NCBI RefSeq assembly: GCF_947631165.1
Contig: NZ_CANRKH010000004.1
Span: 90,140 to 154,139 of the forward strand
Length of the DNA: 64,000 nt
Direction of reading: 5' to 3'
DNA from: an uncultured Dysosmobacter sp.
GTDB lineage: Bacteria; Bacillota; Clostridia; Oscillospirales; Oscillospiraceae
Made by a program: the position numbers and the translations under genes. Positions within the stretch are counted from its first letter, which is position 1. The number at the start of each line of letters is the position of its first letter. The notes beneath the pieces are model-generated. The model made no database searches. It was given only the letters and a program-made list of their open reading frames with translations, and was not told the origin of the DNA. Shown here in pieces: positions 9,633-18,606 of this stretch.

Positions 9633-10106
9633 TCACTTCAGCAGTTCCCGGACGTATTCCAAGCTGACATCCATTCCCCGGGCCACACCCTCCACGCTCA
9701 GCCCGCCGTCAAGGAAACGGCGGGCCACTTTGGCCATGCTCTCCCCCACCTCGATGATATGGCGGTCCGGGTCGTACAGCCGCACGGCCCGCTGGCCCCA
9801 GCGGTGCTCCTGAACGGGATGGACCAGCTCCGTCTCCGGATGCTGTTCCAGGACCTTCAAAAAGGCGTCGAAGTCATCAGCCTCGTAATACAGCTCGGCT
9901 TCAGCCCCTCCAAAGCGGATGTCCGCAGGCGTCTTTCCCAGAAAGCCAGCCCAGCTCTCCAGGGTTTGAAGGGCTAGTCCGCCGGTCAGTACCACGTTGG
10001 TGCCAAAGTCGTTCACAATTTTCAGTCCCAGTACATTTCTGTAAAATTCCAGGGACTTCTTCAGATCCCGCACAACAAACAGCACACTGCCCGCTCTCAA
10101 TTCCAT
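9633..10106 (-). CDS. VOC-superfamily protein with a C-terminal helical extension
   Basis: This 157-residue protein carries one glyoxalase/bleomycin-resistance (VOC) module: GSVLFVVRDLKKSLEFYRNV at the N-terminus, a FGGAEAELYYEADDFDAFL middle strand, and RLYDPDRHIIEVGE at residues ~110-123 with the metal-ligand-type Glu. After the fold come about 35 residues (VARRFLDGGLSVEGVARGMD) that look like a helix-turn-helix. The ATG overlaps the last codons of spoIIR by 10 bp, so the two are co-translated. Substrate unknown; it could be a small-molecule sensor rather than an enzyme. Confidence 0.8.
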   Translation of the reverse strand: MELRAGSVLFVVRDLKKSLEFYRNVLGLKIVNDFGTNVVLTGGLALQTLESWAGFLGKTPADIRFGGAEAELYYEADDFDAFLKVLEQHPETELVHPVQEHRWGQRAVRLYDPDRHIIEVGESMAKVARRFLDGGLSVEGVARGMDVSLEYVRELLK

Positions 10107-10729
10107 TTTCTCTGCAGCTCCTCCCAAAACTCCACCGCCTTGAATTTCAGTACATAGCCCTCGTTCTCCTCGGTGATCAGACCGATCTCCTCTTCTGAAA
10201 ATCCTGCCGCCAGCGCGGAGGCCGGCACATCGGCGGACGCGGCGGTACACAGGGGCGGAAACACCACGCACCACCAGTTCTGTCCCGCCGCCTCGCCGAT
10301 CAGGACCCGCAGAGACAGATACCGCCCCGCAGGCAAGGTGAAGCCGTCATACTCCTTCGTGGGAAACTCCGCATCGGCCAATTCCACCGTCACCGGGTAA
10401 TCATACCCGTTGGCGGCCACCGTCTCCCCCGCCAGGCGCTCCAGCTCCAAGAGGCGGCCTTGCAGCAGGACCTCCGCCTCTTCCCGGTCTGCCACTTCCC
10501 GCAGCAGCTCCGTAGCCCGTTCCAGCACCGTGTCCCGTACCCGCAGCTTCAGTGCCTGATCCTCTTCGGAATCGGAATTGGCCAGCACGTGGAGCCGCAC
10601 CACCTTATCCGCCAGCGCGTCCTGGGCCCGCAGCGCCAGCGCCCCGGAGGCCAGAAACACCGCCAGGCCGATCAGCAGCACGATCTCCATCACTTTCAGT
10701 CTGTTTGCAGACTTTGCAGCAGTTTTCAT
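10097..10729 (-). CDS. spoIIR: Stage II sporulation protein R
   Basis: This 210-residue protein has one N-terminal membrane segment (about residues 14-34) followed by KVVRLHVLANSDSEEDQALK and GQNWWCVVFPPLC, the hallmarks of SpoIIR. SpoIIR is secreted from the forespore into the intermembrane space, where it triggers SpoIIGA to process pro-sigma-E in the mother cell. It is normally read by sigma-F; no sigma-F promoter could be assigned with confidence here. Its presence indicates a spore-former. Confidence 0.95.
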   Translation of the reverse strand: MKTAAKSANRLKVMEIVLLIGLAVFLASGALALRAQDALADKVVRLHVLANSDSEEDQALKLRVRDTVLERATELLREVADREEAEVLLQGRLLELERLAGETVAANGYDYPVTVELADAEFPTKEYDGFTLPAGRYLSLRVLIGEAAGQNWWCVVFPPLCTAASADVPASALAAGFSEEEIGLITEENEGYVLKFKAVEFWEELQRKWN

Positions 10730-10811
10730 CGTATTTCCATCCTTTTCTATGTAGGTCCTTCCCGGACCTTTGCGGAGAGTATGGACAAAAATACGGATAT
10801 TGATACCTATT

Positions 10812-11678
10812 TTAGAATTTTTTTACCGGCTCCGCCAGAAAGGTCTGTTTATATTTCCGGCGCAGGACCTCCAAGGGCCATTCGGTTTCCTCCCGCCGGC
10901 CGAACAGGCCGAACACTGTGGGACCGGAGCCGCTCATGACGGCGTTCAAAGCACCGCAGCGCAGCAGTACCTCCTGGATATATGCCACCTCCCGGCGGGC
11001 TTCAGGCTGCAGGACCTTCTCAAAGACATTGCCCATCCGCCGGGCGACCCCCGCCAGGTCTCGTTGCTCCAAGGCAGCCGTCATACTGCCGATGTCTGGG
11101 TGGTCTTTCAGCTCAGCCCCATCGGCCTTGGCAAACAGCGACGGGGTCGGGATGTCAAAGTCCGGCTTGCAGAGAATAAACCAGCATGGGGGCAGAGGCG
11201 GCAGGTCCGTCAGGATCTCGCCCCGGCCCTCCGCCAGGGCCGTGCCGCCCCGGACGCAGAAGGGCATGTCGCTGCCCACCTGAAAGCCGATGCGCTCCAG
11301 CTCCTCCCCCGGCATCTCCGGGCAGTAAGCTTCCCGCAGGAGCCGCAGCAGCGCCGCCACATCGGCGCTGCCGCCGCCGAGACCGGCATAGGCCGGCGTT
11401 CGCTTTTTCAGCGTCACGCTCAGCCCCGGCATGGGCCGCCCAATGGCCGCAAAAAAGGCCTCCGTCGCCCGCTGCTCCAGGGGTTTTTTCCCTAAGGGCA
11501 GCTCAAATCCCTCTATGTAAAGGGAGAACCCTTCCCCACGTTTCTCCACCGTGACGGTATCGCAGAGGGACACGGTCTGCATCACCATCCGCATCTCGTG
11601 ATAACCGTCGGGCCGCCGCCCCAGAATGTCCAGGGCCAGATTCACCTTGGCCGGGGCCTGTTGTGTCATCCGCTCCAT
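10812..11678 (-). CDS. ispE: 4-diphosphocytidyl-2-C-methyl-D-erythritol kinase
   Basis: This 288-residue GHMP kinase performs the ATP-dependent phosphorylation step of the MEP isoprenoid pathway. It shows the N-terminal APAKVNLALDILGRRPDGYH motif, the phosphate loop GLGGGSADVA at residues 99-108, and the C-terminal NAVMSGSGPTVFGLF motif. The start at 11678 follows AAGGAGCGAGCGCG; longer upstream frames are not supported. Other MEP enzymes, dxr and ispG, lie at 55454 and 53312, so at least three steps of the pathway are encoded in the window. Confidence 0.96.
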   Translation of the reverse strand: MERMTQQAPAKVNLALDILGRRPDGYHEMRMVMQTVSLCDTVTVEKRGEGFSLYIEGFELPLGKKPLEQRATEAFFAAIGRPMPGLSVTLKKRTPAYAGLGGGSADVAALLRLLREAYCPEMPGEELERIGFQVGSDMPFCVRGGTALAEGRGEILTDLPPLPPCWFILCKPDFDIPTPSLFAKADGAELKDHPDIGSMTAALEQRDLAGVARRMGNVFEKVLQPEARREVAYIQEVLLRCGALNAVMSGSGPTVFGLFGRREETEWPLEVLRRKYKQTFLAEPVKKF

Positions 11679-11708
11679 CGCGCTCGCTCCTTGTTGACGA
11701 TGCCTTGT

Positions 11709-11714
11709 ATTATA
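11709..11714 (-). promoter_or_regulatory. Extended -10 element upstream of ispE
   Basis: The minus strand reads TGGTATAAT about 30 bp before the ispE start. The -35 region is weak. Confidence 0.5.
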
Positions 11715-11799
11715 CCATGAAGCGCTAGCAGAATGGTATAATATGCCATGTTTTGCGGTTCCCGGCAAGGCCGGGGAGCAAAACGGCGCATAATAATGG

Positions 11800-11824
11800 A
11801 TAATAGCCGCTCTGCGGCTATTAT
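11800..11824. repeat. Perfect 11-bp inverted repeat between ispE and the XRE gene
   Basis: ATAATAGCCGC and GCGGCTATTAT are separated by 3 nt. It lies in the divergent region between two genes and could be an operator or a transcript hairpin. Confidence 0.5.
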
Positions 11825-11959
11825 ACCATATCCTCTCTTGCCTGGAAAGCCGGACGGCGGAAGAATTTTTCCGCCGCAACCGTCCAGTTGCGAAAAGTTG
11901 GTGGACGCAACCCCCGCTATCTGCTATGCTGGTCCCATGAAAACAAGGAGGGATCATAC

Positions 11960-12631
11960 ATGAACAAAGCCGATCAAATACGGGAGGCCCGGGAACAGGC
12001 GGGCATGACCCAGGAGACGCTGGCGGAGCGGCTGGGCGTCAGCCGCCAGGCAGTCTCCAAGTGGGAGTTGGGCAACGCGGAACCGAGCTTGGAAAACCTG
12101 AGCGCCCTTGCAGAGATCCTGGGTGTGGAATTCACCGACGAGGAACTCCCGAAGAACGCCAAAAATCCCTGGAAGCCCCTTTCCCTGCTCCTGGGCTGTC
12201 TTCTGCTGGCGGCTCTGGTGGCCCTGGGCGCCGTCCTTCGGCCATGGGAAGCACCGGAGGACGGCCAGGATCTGCCATCCATTGCCAGCATCGCCTTTTT
12301 CACCCCGGACGGCACGCCCCTCCGGCCGGACCTGGGGGACGGCTGGCTGCTTTTCGCCCCAGAGGCCCAGGTACTCATGGCGGTCAGCTTTCAAGACAAT
12401 GAAACATCCCCTGTCCACGCCGTCTCTGCTTTCATCACTCCCACAGGGACGGAGACCTTTGACGAGCGGCAGCAGGTGGCGGTCCAGGCAGTGGATTCAG
12501 CCCGGTCCATCGCCCTGCTCCCCCTGGACATGTCCCCGGAGATCATGAGCATGGGGCATTTGGATGTCATGCTGGAATGCGGCGGCGGGCAGACCGTGAC
12601 CGAGACCCTGAATATTACCACTGTGTCATAA
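11960..12631 (+). CDS. XRE-family DNA-binding protein with one transmembrane helix
   Basis: The 223-residue protein begins with a Cro/C1-type helix-turn-helix (residues ~5-60; GMTQETLAERLGVSRQAVSK is the recognition region). A hydrophobic segment (PLSLLLGCLLLAALVALGAV, about residues 77-96) follows, then an extracytoplasmic domain of about 125 residues with no recognised family. That layout puts a DNA-binding domain inside and a sensory domain outside the membrane. The gene has AAGGAGGGATC before its ATG and is monocistronic. A larger protein with the same layout lies at 60685-62274. Targets are unknown. Confidence 0.85.
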   Translation: MNKADQIREAREQAGMTQETLAERLGVSRQAVSKWELGNAEPSLENLSALAEILGVEFTDEELPKNAKNPWKPLSLLLGCLLLAALVALGAVLRPWEAPEDGQDLPSIASIAFFTPDGTPLRPDLGDGWLLFAPEAQVLMAVSFQDNETSPVHAVSAFITPTGTETFDERQQVAVQAVDSARSIALLPLDMSPEIMSMGHLDVMLECGGGQTVTETLNITTVS

Positions 12632-12663
12632 TCCTCTGTGCCCATGGTTTGGACAAGAAAGTA

Positions 12664-12695
12664 CGCCCCGGCGGAAGTTCCGCCGGGGCGTCTTT
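12664..12695. terminator. Bidirectional terminator
   Basis: The stem CGCCCCGGCGGAA/TTCCGCCGGGGCG is followed by TCTTT on the plus strand. It separates convergent genes. Confidence 0.75.
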
Positions 12696-12704
12696 GCAAA
12701 TTGT

Positions 12705-13985
12705 TTACTTGAGCCTGCGGGCCTCCACATAGTAGCGCTTGTCCTGGGCGTGGCCCATGGAGAAGGTCTTGCGGGGCAGCACACCGTCGGCCATGACGGT
12801 CTTGAACAGCTGCTCCTTGCCCATGGCGGGCAGTTTGAAACCGATGTTGCCGGGTTTGGCGCCCAGCTCGTCGGTGACCTCGTCGCCGTGGATATAGTCC
12901 ACCTCACCGCCGTTTTCCTTGAGATAGACGTCAATGAACGCCTGGAGGGTCCCCACTGCCAGCTGGACCTTGGGGTCCGGCACCGTGATAAAGCCCGTGT
13001 GGCCCTCGTAGGTATAGGCGATGGTGTGTCCTTCGCCCCGGCCCTCATGGGCATTGGGATAGAACGTCTTAAATGCCTCCAGCATCTTGGCGGGGTCCAC
13101 GCCGAACACCACACGGTGGATCGGCTCGAACTGAAGGGCGTCGTCGTGGTTGTTCACCACCTCCACCAGGGCGTACCGGGCAGGCAGACTGGCCCATTCG
13201 CTCTCAGGCGTGACCTTCTTCAAATTTTCATAGCACTGCTTGGCGGTGGCAAGAGAGTGGTTGCCGTCGCCCACGGCGAACAGCAAAGGCGCGGCGTCCT
13301 TCATGCCGTACTTCTTCTCCATCTCCGCCGGGCTGCACAGGCCCGCCAGGGCCGCCGCCACGCCGTCCGCCTGGGCGTCCGTCAGCTTCCAGCCCTTCAG
13401 ACTGCCGCCGCCCTGCTGCAGGGTAAAGTCATAGACCGGCTCCATGGCGCCGCTCTGGGCGGTCAGCGGCTCGATGACAGTCCGGTCCGGATCGTCGATC
13501 AGCAGCATAACGTGGGGCAGCTCGATGGGAGCATCCTGCCGCACCTTCACTCGGGGCGGGATGCGGGAGAGCACCGTACCCTCTGTGGCCCGGATCAGCG
13601 CACCAGAGCCGGGGGTAAAGTCATACTGGTCCAGATCCACCATGCCAATGAGGCCGTGGCGGACCTTGCCGTCGGACTGGGTCCGCTCGATGTAAATGAG
13701 GGAGGCGGGCAGTTCACGGAACACGCCCTGGTCCAGATAGCCCTGCATGGCGGCGTTGATGCCCGCGATGTGTTCATCCACATTTGGATCGTTCAGCCTG
13801 GCCTCCGGCAGGATCATCCGCAGCGTGGAGGGAGCGTCCCCCACAGTCTCCTCCACCGCCTGCCAGTACTCCGGCTGAGAGGTGAACTGGTCGCAGGCCA
13901 CCACGGCCCACTTGGTCATGTCCGCATCCTTAGGCAGAAGGATATCCGCGGGATAGAAGCCCAGCTTGCTGAATGTTTCGTTCAT
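12705..13985 (-). CDS. DUF1015 family protein
   Basis: The 426-residue product matches DUF1015 throughout: KWAVVACDQFTSQPEYWQAV near the N-terminus, ASLIYIERTQSDGKVRHGLI, a LLFAVGDGNHSLATAKQCYE segment resembling a catalytic centre, and an ALVEVVNNHDDALQFEPIHR motif. The family is often found beside serine-biosynthesis genes in Clostridia, and here its neighbour is a ThrH-like phosphoserine phosphatase, so a role in serine metabolism is inferred, not shown. Start taken at 13985, after GGAAGGGAGACACAAT, rather than an ATG 18 bp further upstream. Confidence 0.88.
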   Translation of the reverse strand: MNETFSKLGFYPADILLPKDADMTKWAVVACDQFTSQPEYWQAVEETVGDAPSTLRMILPEARLNDPNVDEHIAGINAAMQGYLDQGVFRELPASLIYIERTQSDGKVRHGLIGMVDLDQYDFTPGSGALIRATEGTVLSRIPPRVKVRQDAPIELPHVMLLIDDPDRTVIEPLTAQSGAMEPVYDFTLQQGGGSLKGWKLTDAQADGVAAALAGLCSPAEMEKKYGMKDAAPLLFAVGDGNHSLATAKQCYENLKKVTPESEWASLPARYALVEVVNNHDDALQFEPIHRVVFGVDPAKMLEAFKTFYPNAHEGRGEGHTIAYTYEGHTGFITVPDPKVQLAVGTLQAFIDVYLKENGGEVDYIHGDEVTDELGAKPGNIGFKLPAMGKEQLFKTVMADGVLPRKTFSMGHAQDKRYYVEARRLK

Positions 13986-14077
13986 ATTGTGTCTCCCTTC
14001 CAAATTTTATTTACGCAATTCCTGGTATTTATATAGTGTAGTTAAGCTGCAAAAGTCCCAACGTCTTTTCCCCTCTT

Positions 14078-14677
14078 TTACAGCGCCGCCTTGATGGCCG
14101 CCAGCAGGTCGCCGAACTCCTCATAGGCGGGCAGCTCCGGATAGTCCGCCTTGATCTTATCTGTGCTCTTGAACAGGAAGCCCGCCTTGCTGGCCTGGAT
14201 CATGCCCAGATCATTGTAGCTGTCGCCACTGGCGATGGTCTCGTATCCAATGGACTGGAGGGCCTTCACCGTAGTCAGCTTGGACTTTTCACACCGCATT
14301 TTACAGCCGGTGATCTCGCCGTCGGGAGCCACCTCCAGAGAGTTGCAGAAAATGGTGGGCCAACCCAGCTTTTTCATCAAGGGCTTGGCAAATTCCTCAA
14401 AGGTGTCGCTGAGTATGATGACCTGGGTCAGAGACCGCAGCTCATCCAGAAATTCCTTGGCGCCGGGCAGCGGGTCGATCTTGGCGATGGTGGCCTGGAT
14501 CTCCTTCAGGCCCAATCCGTGCTCCTTCAAAATACCCAGCCGCCAGCGCATCAGCTTGTCATAGTCCGGCTCGTCCCGGGTCGTCCGCTTCAGCTCCGGG
14601 ATACCGCTGGCCTCGGCAAAGGCGATCCAGATCTCCGGCACCAGAACGCCCTCCATATCTAAACATACGACATTCAT
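14078..14677 (-). CDS. thrH: ThrH-like phosphoserine phosphatase / homoserine kinase family protein
   Basis: This 199-residue HAD-fold protein aligns with ThrH end to end: MNVVCLDMEGVLVPEIWIAF carries the DxEG variant of the catalytic DxD, VIILSDTFEEFA supplies the phosphate-binding Ser, and ASGDSYNDLGMI the metal-binding Asp. ThrH of Pseudomonas moves phosphate from phosphoserine to homoserine or water. Start chosen at 14677 after TAGGGGGAATACTG. The DUF1015 gene lies 92 bp downstream on the same strand. Phosphoserine phosphatase activity is likely; the homoserine activity cannot be judged. Confidence 0.85.
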   Translation of the reverse strand: MNVVCLDMEGVLVPEIWIAFAEASGIPELKRTTRDEPDYDKLMRWRLGILKEHGLGLKEIQATIAKIDPLPGAKEFLDELRSLTQVIILSDTFEEFAKPLMKKLGWPTIFCNSLEVAPDGEITGCKMRCEKSKLTTVKALQSIGYETIASGDSYNDLGMIQASKAGFLFKSTDKIKADYPELPAYEEFGDLLAAIKAAL

Positions 14678-14860
14678 CAGTATTCCCCCTATCACAGCAA
14701 TTGGACATCATGCTTGCCGTCATTATACAATATCCCGCCGCCGCTTTCAATCCTCTTTTCTCTTTTTTCAAAAAAGGTCTACCTTTTTTTGCATAGTTTC
14801 CGCAAATCGGGGAAACCTACTGGCAAATCCCCTGTATGGGGCTTGAATGGAGGTTTGTCC

Positions 14861-15082
14861 ATGCTGATCGACAAGATCGCGCTGATCCTGGTCATCATCG
14901 GCGCCCTGAACTGGGGCGGCATCGGCCTGTTCGCCTTTGACACGGTGGCCTTTCTATGCGGCGGCCAACTGGCCCTGCTGTCCCGGGTCATCTACGCCCT
15001 GGTGGGACTGGCGGGCCTGTGGTGCATCACTCTGCTGTTTCGGACGGGAGAGGAAACGGGCCACACGCCCCACGCTGCGTAA
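14861..15082 (+). CDS. DUF378 family small membrane protein
   Basis: This 73-residue protein has two hydrophobic helices: residues 5-25, with DKIALILVIIGALNWGGIGL, and about residues 35-60. The GALNWG motif is typical of DUF378 (YuzA-like), small membrane proteins of unknown function. ATGGAGGTTTGTCC precedes the ATG. It is a single gene ended by the strong terminator at 15081-15119. Confidence 0.85.
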   Translation: MLIDKIALILVIIGALNWGGIGLFAFDTVAFLCGGQLALLSRVIYALVGLAGLWCITLLFRTGEETGHTPHAA

Positions 15083-15119
15083 AAAAGCGGGACGCTTCTC
15101 AGGCGTCCCGTTCTTTTTT
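15081..15119. terminator. Bidirectional terminator
   Basis: The stem GGGACGC/GCGTCCC carries A runs on the left and TTCTTTTTT on the right, so it works for both the DUF378 gene and the convergent antiporter gene. Confidence 0.9.
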
Positions 15120-15128
15120 ACACAGGTA

Positions 15129-16415
15129 TCATTTCTTTTTCCGCATCAGTTCCTGATTCTGTTCCAGCAGATGAGCGGACACGATATCCAGCTGCTCTCC
15201 CTCCCGGTAATGGTCCACCAGATTGTTCTCCTGCAGCGCCGCTTTGGGATCATTGCGGAACACCAGCTTCAGCAGCACCGGCGTCAGGATGGCGCAGCCC
15301 ACCACCGTGATGATGACCGGCGTCATCACCGCCTGACTGAGCACGCCCATGGACAGGCCCCGGTTGGCAACGATCAGGGCCACTTCGCCGCGGCAGGCCA
15401 TGCCCGCGCCCACCTGGACGCACTCCTGTCCGCTGAAGCCGCAGAGCCTGGCCCCCAGGCCGCAGCCGACGATCTTAGACAGGATCGCCACCGCCAGCAG
15501 CAGCAGAGAAAACAGCAGTAAACGCCCGTTCAGCTCAGGCAGGACCACCTGGATACCGATGCCCGCAAAAAACACCGGGGTCAGCAGCAGATAGCTCAGC
15601 GGCTCAAAGCGGGACTGGACATATTTTGCCTTTGGCGTGGACGCGATGACCAGCCCCGCCGCAAACGCCCCTATGATGTCCGCCACGCCGAAGAATTCCT
15701 CGGCGCAGTAGGACAGCAACAGGCACAGCACGAAGGCCAACACGGAGTACCTTCGGAGATTTCTGCCATCTGCCTGGGAGATCATCCAGCAGAAAAAGCG
15801 GATGGCCCCGAACGCCACCGCCACAGTGAACACGAAAAACAGTGCGATCTTCAGCAGCACCAGCGGCAGGCTCACGCCCTGTCCCGCAAAGCTGGTGACC
15901 ACCGTCAAAGCGATCAGGCCCAGCACATCGTCGATCAGCGCGGCGGCCAGGATCGTGCCGCCCACCTTGGTATCCAGGCGGCCAAGCTCCTTCAGCGTCT
16001 CCACCGTGATGCTGACGGAGGTGGCCGTCAAAATGGTGCCAATAAACACGGATTCCAGCAGACTGGTCTCCGGCAGCCAGCCCGCCATTCCTGCCAGATA
16101 GCCAAACACCGTACCCATGGCCAGCGGCACCAGCACGCCGCACAGGGCCACGAAAAATCCAGCCCTTCCGGCCTCCCGCAGCTCCCGCAGGTCCGTACCC
16201 ATGCCGGCTGTGAACAGGATCACGATGACGCCCAGCTCGCTGAGCTGGGTGAGGAACTCCGTTTCAGTCAGGACATCCAGCATGGCAGGCCCCAGGATCA
16301 ATCCTGCCAGCAGCGCCCCCACCACCTGGGGCATCTGGAATTTTCGGGTCAAGATCCCCAGGACCTTTGTGCTCAATAAGATCAGAGCCAGGTCTAACAA
16401 ATAATGATAGGACAT
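15129..16415 (-). CDS. Cation:proton antiporter, CPA2 family
   Basis: This 428-residue protein has about 12 hydrophobic segments and the CPA2 (KefB/NapA-like) pattern: a conserved QMPQVVGALLAGLILGP motif in the second segment, LFTAGMGTDLRELR, TATSVSITVETLKELG, and AALIDDVLGLIAL with the DD pair expected at the ion-binding site. A MACRGEVALIVANRG motif occurs near residue 350. There is no C-terminal TrkA-N domain, so it is not a KefB-type potassium channel but more likely a Na+/H+ or K+/H+ exchanger. AGAGGTGACTTGTA precedes the ATG. Confidence 0.9.
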   Translation of the reverse strand: MSYHYLLDLALILLSTKVLGILTRKFQMPQVVGALLAGLILGPAMLDVLTETEFLTQLSELGVIVILFTAGMGTDLRELREAGRAGFFVALCGVLVPLAMGTVFGYLAGMAGWLPETSLLESVFIGTILTATSVSITVETLKELGRLDTKVGGTILAAALIDDVLGLIALTVVTSFAGQGVSLPLVLLKIALFFVFTVAVAFGAIRFFCWMISQADGRNLRRYSVLAFVLCLLLSYCAEEFFGVADIIGAFAAGLVIASTPKAKYVQSRFEPLSYLLLTPVFFAGIGIQVVLPELNGRLLLFSLLLLAVAILSKIVGCGLGARLCGFSGQECVQVGAGMACRGEVALIVANRGLSMGVLSQAVMTPVIITVVGCAILTPVLLKLVFRNDPKAALQENNLVDHYREGEQLDIVSAHLLEQNQELMRKKK

Positions 16416-16500
16416 TACAAGTCACCTCTTTGAAATGGACAGCGCCCGGCTGCCCGAACACGACGGCCTCTTTCCCGGGGTCTCCTATTGTAATGTGTAT

Positions 16501-16732
16501 TGAACAAAGCCGTATACCTTGGAGGCTTTCAAGGTCAAATGGCTTTGTTCAAGTGCAAGGTTTTTACGCCAGTTAGCGCAAAAAACTTGTACCTTCCATT
16601 GGCGCAGTGCGATACACCAATGGAAATACACATTGCAACAATGTCTAAATTCTATAAAAACGGTTTGAATGAGCCGTTTTTATGGAATTACGCGGCATAC
16701 GCCACGTGAATAAACCGCAAAGCGGTTTATTC
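16501..16732. repeat. Array of stem-loops in the antiporter-rqcH intergenic region
   Basis: The 439-bp region between the antiporter start and the rqcH stop holds no credible gene but several successive inverted repeats. TGAACAAAGCC/GGCTTTGTTCA (16501-16551) has ACCTTG/CAAGGT nested inside. TTCCATTGG/CCAATGGAA spans 16594-16625 and CATTG/CAATG 16631-16643. ATAAAAACGG/CCGTTTTTAT spans 16654-16683 and GAATAAACCGC/GCGGTTTATTC 16708-16732. It may be an untranslated RNA or a decayed repeat element; the CGG/CCGTTTT hairpin resembles one at 47438-47474. Confidence 0.6.
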
Positions 16733-16815
16733 GGCAGGCATTATTGTAGTCCTTTTGAATGGATTTACAAGCAACGAATCGCACAAAGAGAACCAGTTCT
16801 ATTTTGTCATATTTG

Positions 16816-16846
16816 TCAAAAAGACCGCTGGCATCCCAGCGGCCTT
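16816..16846 (-). terminator. rqcH terminator
   Basis: The minus strand reads a GGCCGCTGG/CCAGCGGTC stem followed by TTTTT, 9 bp past the rqcH stop. Confidence 0.85.
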
Positions 16847-16854
16847 TCCATATG

Positions 16855-18606
16855 TTACTTTACCAACAGCCGCTTGACCAGGGCCTCCTCCGGGGTGACG
16901 TTTATTGTCTGGCAGGTGGAATAGACCACCATGCCCGGGCGGGCGCCGGCAGGCTTTTTCACAAATCTCACCGGTGTGTAGTCCACAGGAACATTCCCAC
17001 TCTCCCGGGCCTTGGAATAGTAGGCTGCCAACTTGGCGGCCTCCACGATGGTGTCGTCGTCCACCGGCTGGCCGCCGGTGCAGAGGATCACATGAGAGCC
17101 GTGGATCTTCTGGGTGTGGAACCAGATGTCCCGGTGGTCCGCGTCCTTCAGCGTCAGCTTGTCATTCTGGTGGTTGCTGCGGCCCACCAGGACCCGGAAG
17201 CCGCTGGTGGTGCGAAACTCCCGGGGCTTTGCTGTCCGCTTCAGTTCCTTCCTGCCCTTCCCCTGCTTCCGCAGGAATCCGGCTTCCTTCAGCTCGCTGC
17301 GGATATCGATGAAATCCTGTTCTGTCTCTCCGTGCTCGATCTCCTCCAGCACGCTTTCCAGATATTCCAGGTCCCGGCGGGCGATCTCCATCTGCTCCCG
17401 CAGATACTTCTCCGCGGTCTTTGCCTTGGCGTACCGCTTGTAATACTTGGCGGCGTTCTGCTGGGGCGTCAGCAGCGGGTCCAGCTGGATGGTGACGCTG
17501 GCGCAGTTTTCGTCGTAGAAATTCTCACAGGTCAGCCTGCTCTGTCCCCGCTCCATGCGGTAGAGGTTGGCGGTGATCAGATCTCCGCTGATCCGCAGCT
17601 TGTCCCGGTCCTGGATCACGGCATAATCCTTCTCCTGCAGCGCCAGCTTCCTGCGCAGGCGGTCCCGGGCCGTGGCGGCGGTGCGGAGCAGGTCCCCTCC
17701 CCGCTGGCGCGCCCGCTCCTGCCGCTCCCGGGCCTCATAGAAGCTGTCCAGCAGTTTGCAGAAGCTGTCAAACCGCTCCAGCTCCATGGCCGCGCCGTAT
17801 TGCGTGATGGGCAGGCAGGCGAATTCCGCCGGATATCCCTCTTTTTTCAGGCAGACAGGTGTAAAGTGATTTTCCTGTATTACATTGATAAATCCTTGTA
17901 TTTCCCGCCAGAAGCATTCTCTGCCTTCCCCGTTCAGAGCAAAGACGCGGCTGTCCGTCTCCCCGGTCGTCCGAAAAACCAGCTCCCGGGCCATCAGCGG
18001 CGAAACGCCAAAATACTGGTCTAGCAGGAAGGCGTCCAACAGCTGTTCCGGGTCGGCGGCTGCCAGCTTCTCCCGGAAGCCCGCCTCAGTCTCCTCCGTC
18101 ACCGGCAGGCGGCCTGTGGAGGCCGGCGGTTCATAATACAGCCCCGGCAGCACCTGTCGGGCGGCGGACATGTCCGCGTCGACCCGGCGCATGCAGTCGA
18201 TGATCCGTCCTTCCCCGTCCAGCAGGATCAGGTTGGACCGGCGGCCCATGGCCTCCAGCACCAGGGTCCGGCGGCCCGGCTGGCCAAAATCGTCGGTGAT
18301 GTCCAGCTCCAGCCGAACCAGCCGCTCCAGGGGCGGCTGAGCTATGGCAGCCACCCGGGCGCCCACCAGATGCTTGCGAAGCAGCATGCAGAACATGGGC
18401 GGCTCCGCCGGATTGTCCCGGCTCAGCTCCGTCAGCTGGATGCGAGACGCATTGGCTCCGGCGTTCAGCAGCAACCGGCGGTTTCCCCGCAGCAGCAGGA
18501 TCACCTGATCCCGGGCAGGCTGCTGGACCTTGTCGATGCGCAGGCCCAACAGCTGGGGCCGCAGCTCCTCCACAACAGCCTGTAAACAGATCGCGTCCAG
18601 TGCCAT
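16855..18606 (-). CDS. rqcH: Ribosome-associated quality control protein RqcH (NFACT family)
   Basis: This 583-residue protein is the bacterial Rqc2/NEMF homologue that binds split 50S subunits with a stalled peptidyl-tRNA and directs alanine tailing. It has the NFACT-N domain (MALDAICLQAVVEELRPQLL onward), a central coiled-coil region (about residues 290-430) and the C-terminal NFACT-R domain with DADHRDIWFHTQKIHGSHVI. Length is typical. The ATG overlaps the mrnC stop (TGATG), so the pair is translationally coupled. Older annotations call this family fibronectin-binding protein. Confidence 0.95.
   Translation of the reverse strand: MALDAICLQAVVEELRPQLLGLRIDKVQQPARDQVILLLRGNRRLLLNAGANASRIQLTELSRDNPAEPPMFCMLLRKHLVGARVAAIAQPPLERLVRLELDITDDFGQPGRRTLVLEAMGRRSNLILLDGEGRIIDCMRRVDADMSAARQVLPGLYYEPPASTGRLPVTEETEAGFREKLAAADPEQLLDAFLLDQYFGVSPLMARELVFRTTGETDSRVFALNGEGRECFWREIQGFINVIQENHFTPVCLKKEGYPAEFACLPITQYGAAMELERFDSFCKLLDSFYEARERQERARQRGGDLLRTAATARDRLRRKLALQEKDYAVIQDRDKLRISGDLITANLYRMERGQSRLTCENFYDENCASVTIQLDPLLTPQQNAAKYYKRYAKAKTAEKYLREQMEIARRDLEYLESVLEEIEHGETEQDFIDIRSELKEAGFLRKQGKGRKELKRTAKPREFRTTSGFRVLVGRSNHQNDKLTLKDADHRDIWFHTQKIHGSHVILCTGGQPVDDDTIVEAAKLAAYYSKARESGNVPVDYTPVRFVKKPAGARPGMVVYSTCQTINVTPEEALVKRLLVK

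Noticed and set aside
16500..16924. Small plus-strand frames in the stem-loop region
   Set aside because: They lack ribosome sites and are broken up by the inverted repeats; a structured non-coding region explains the sequence better.
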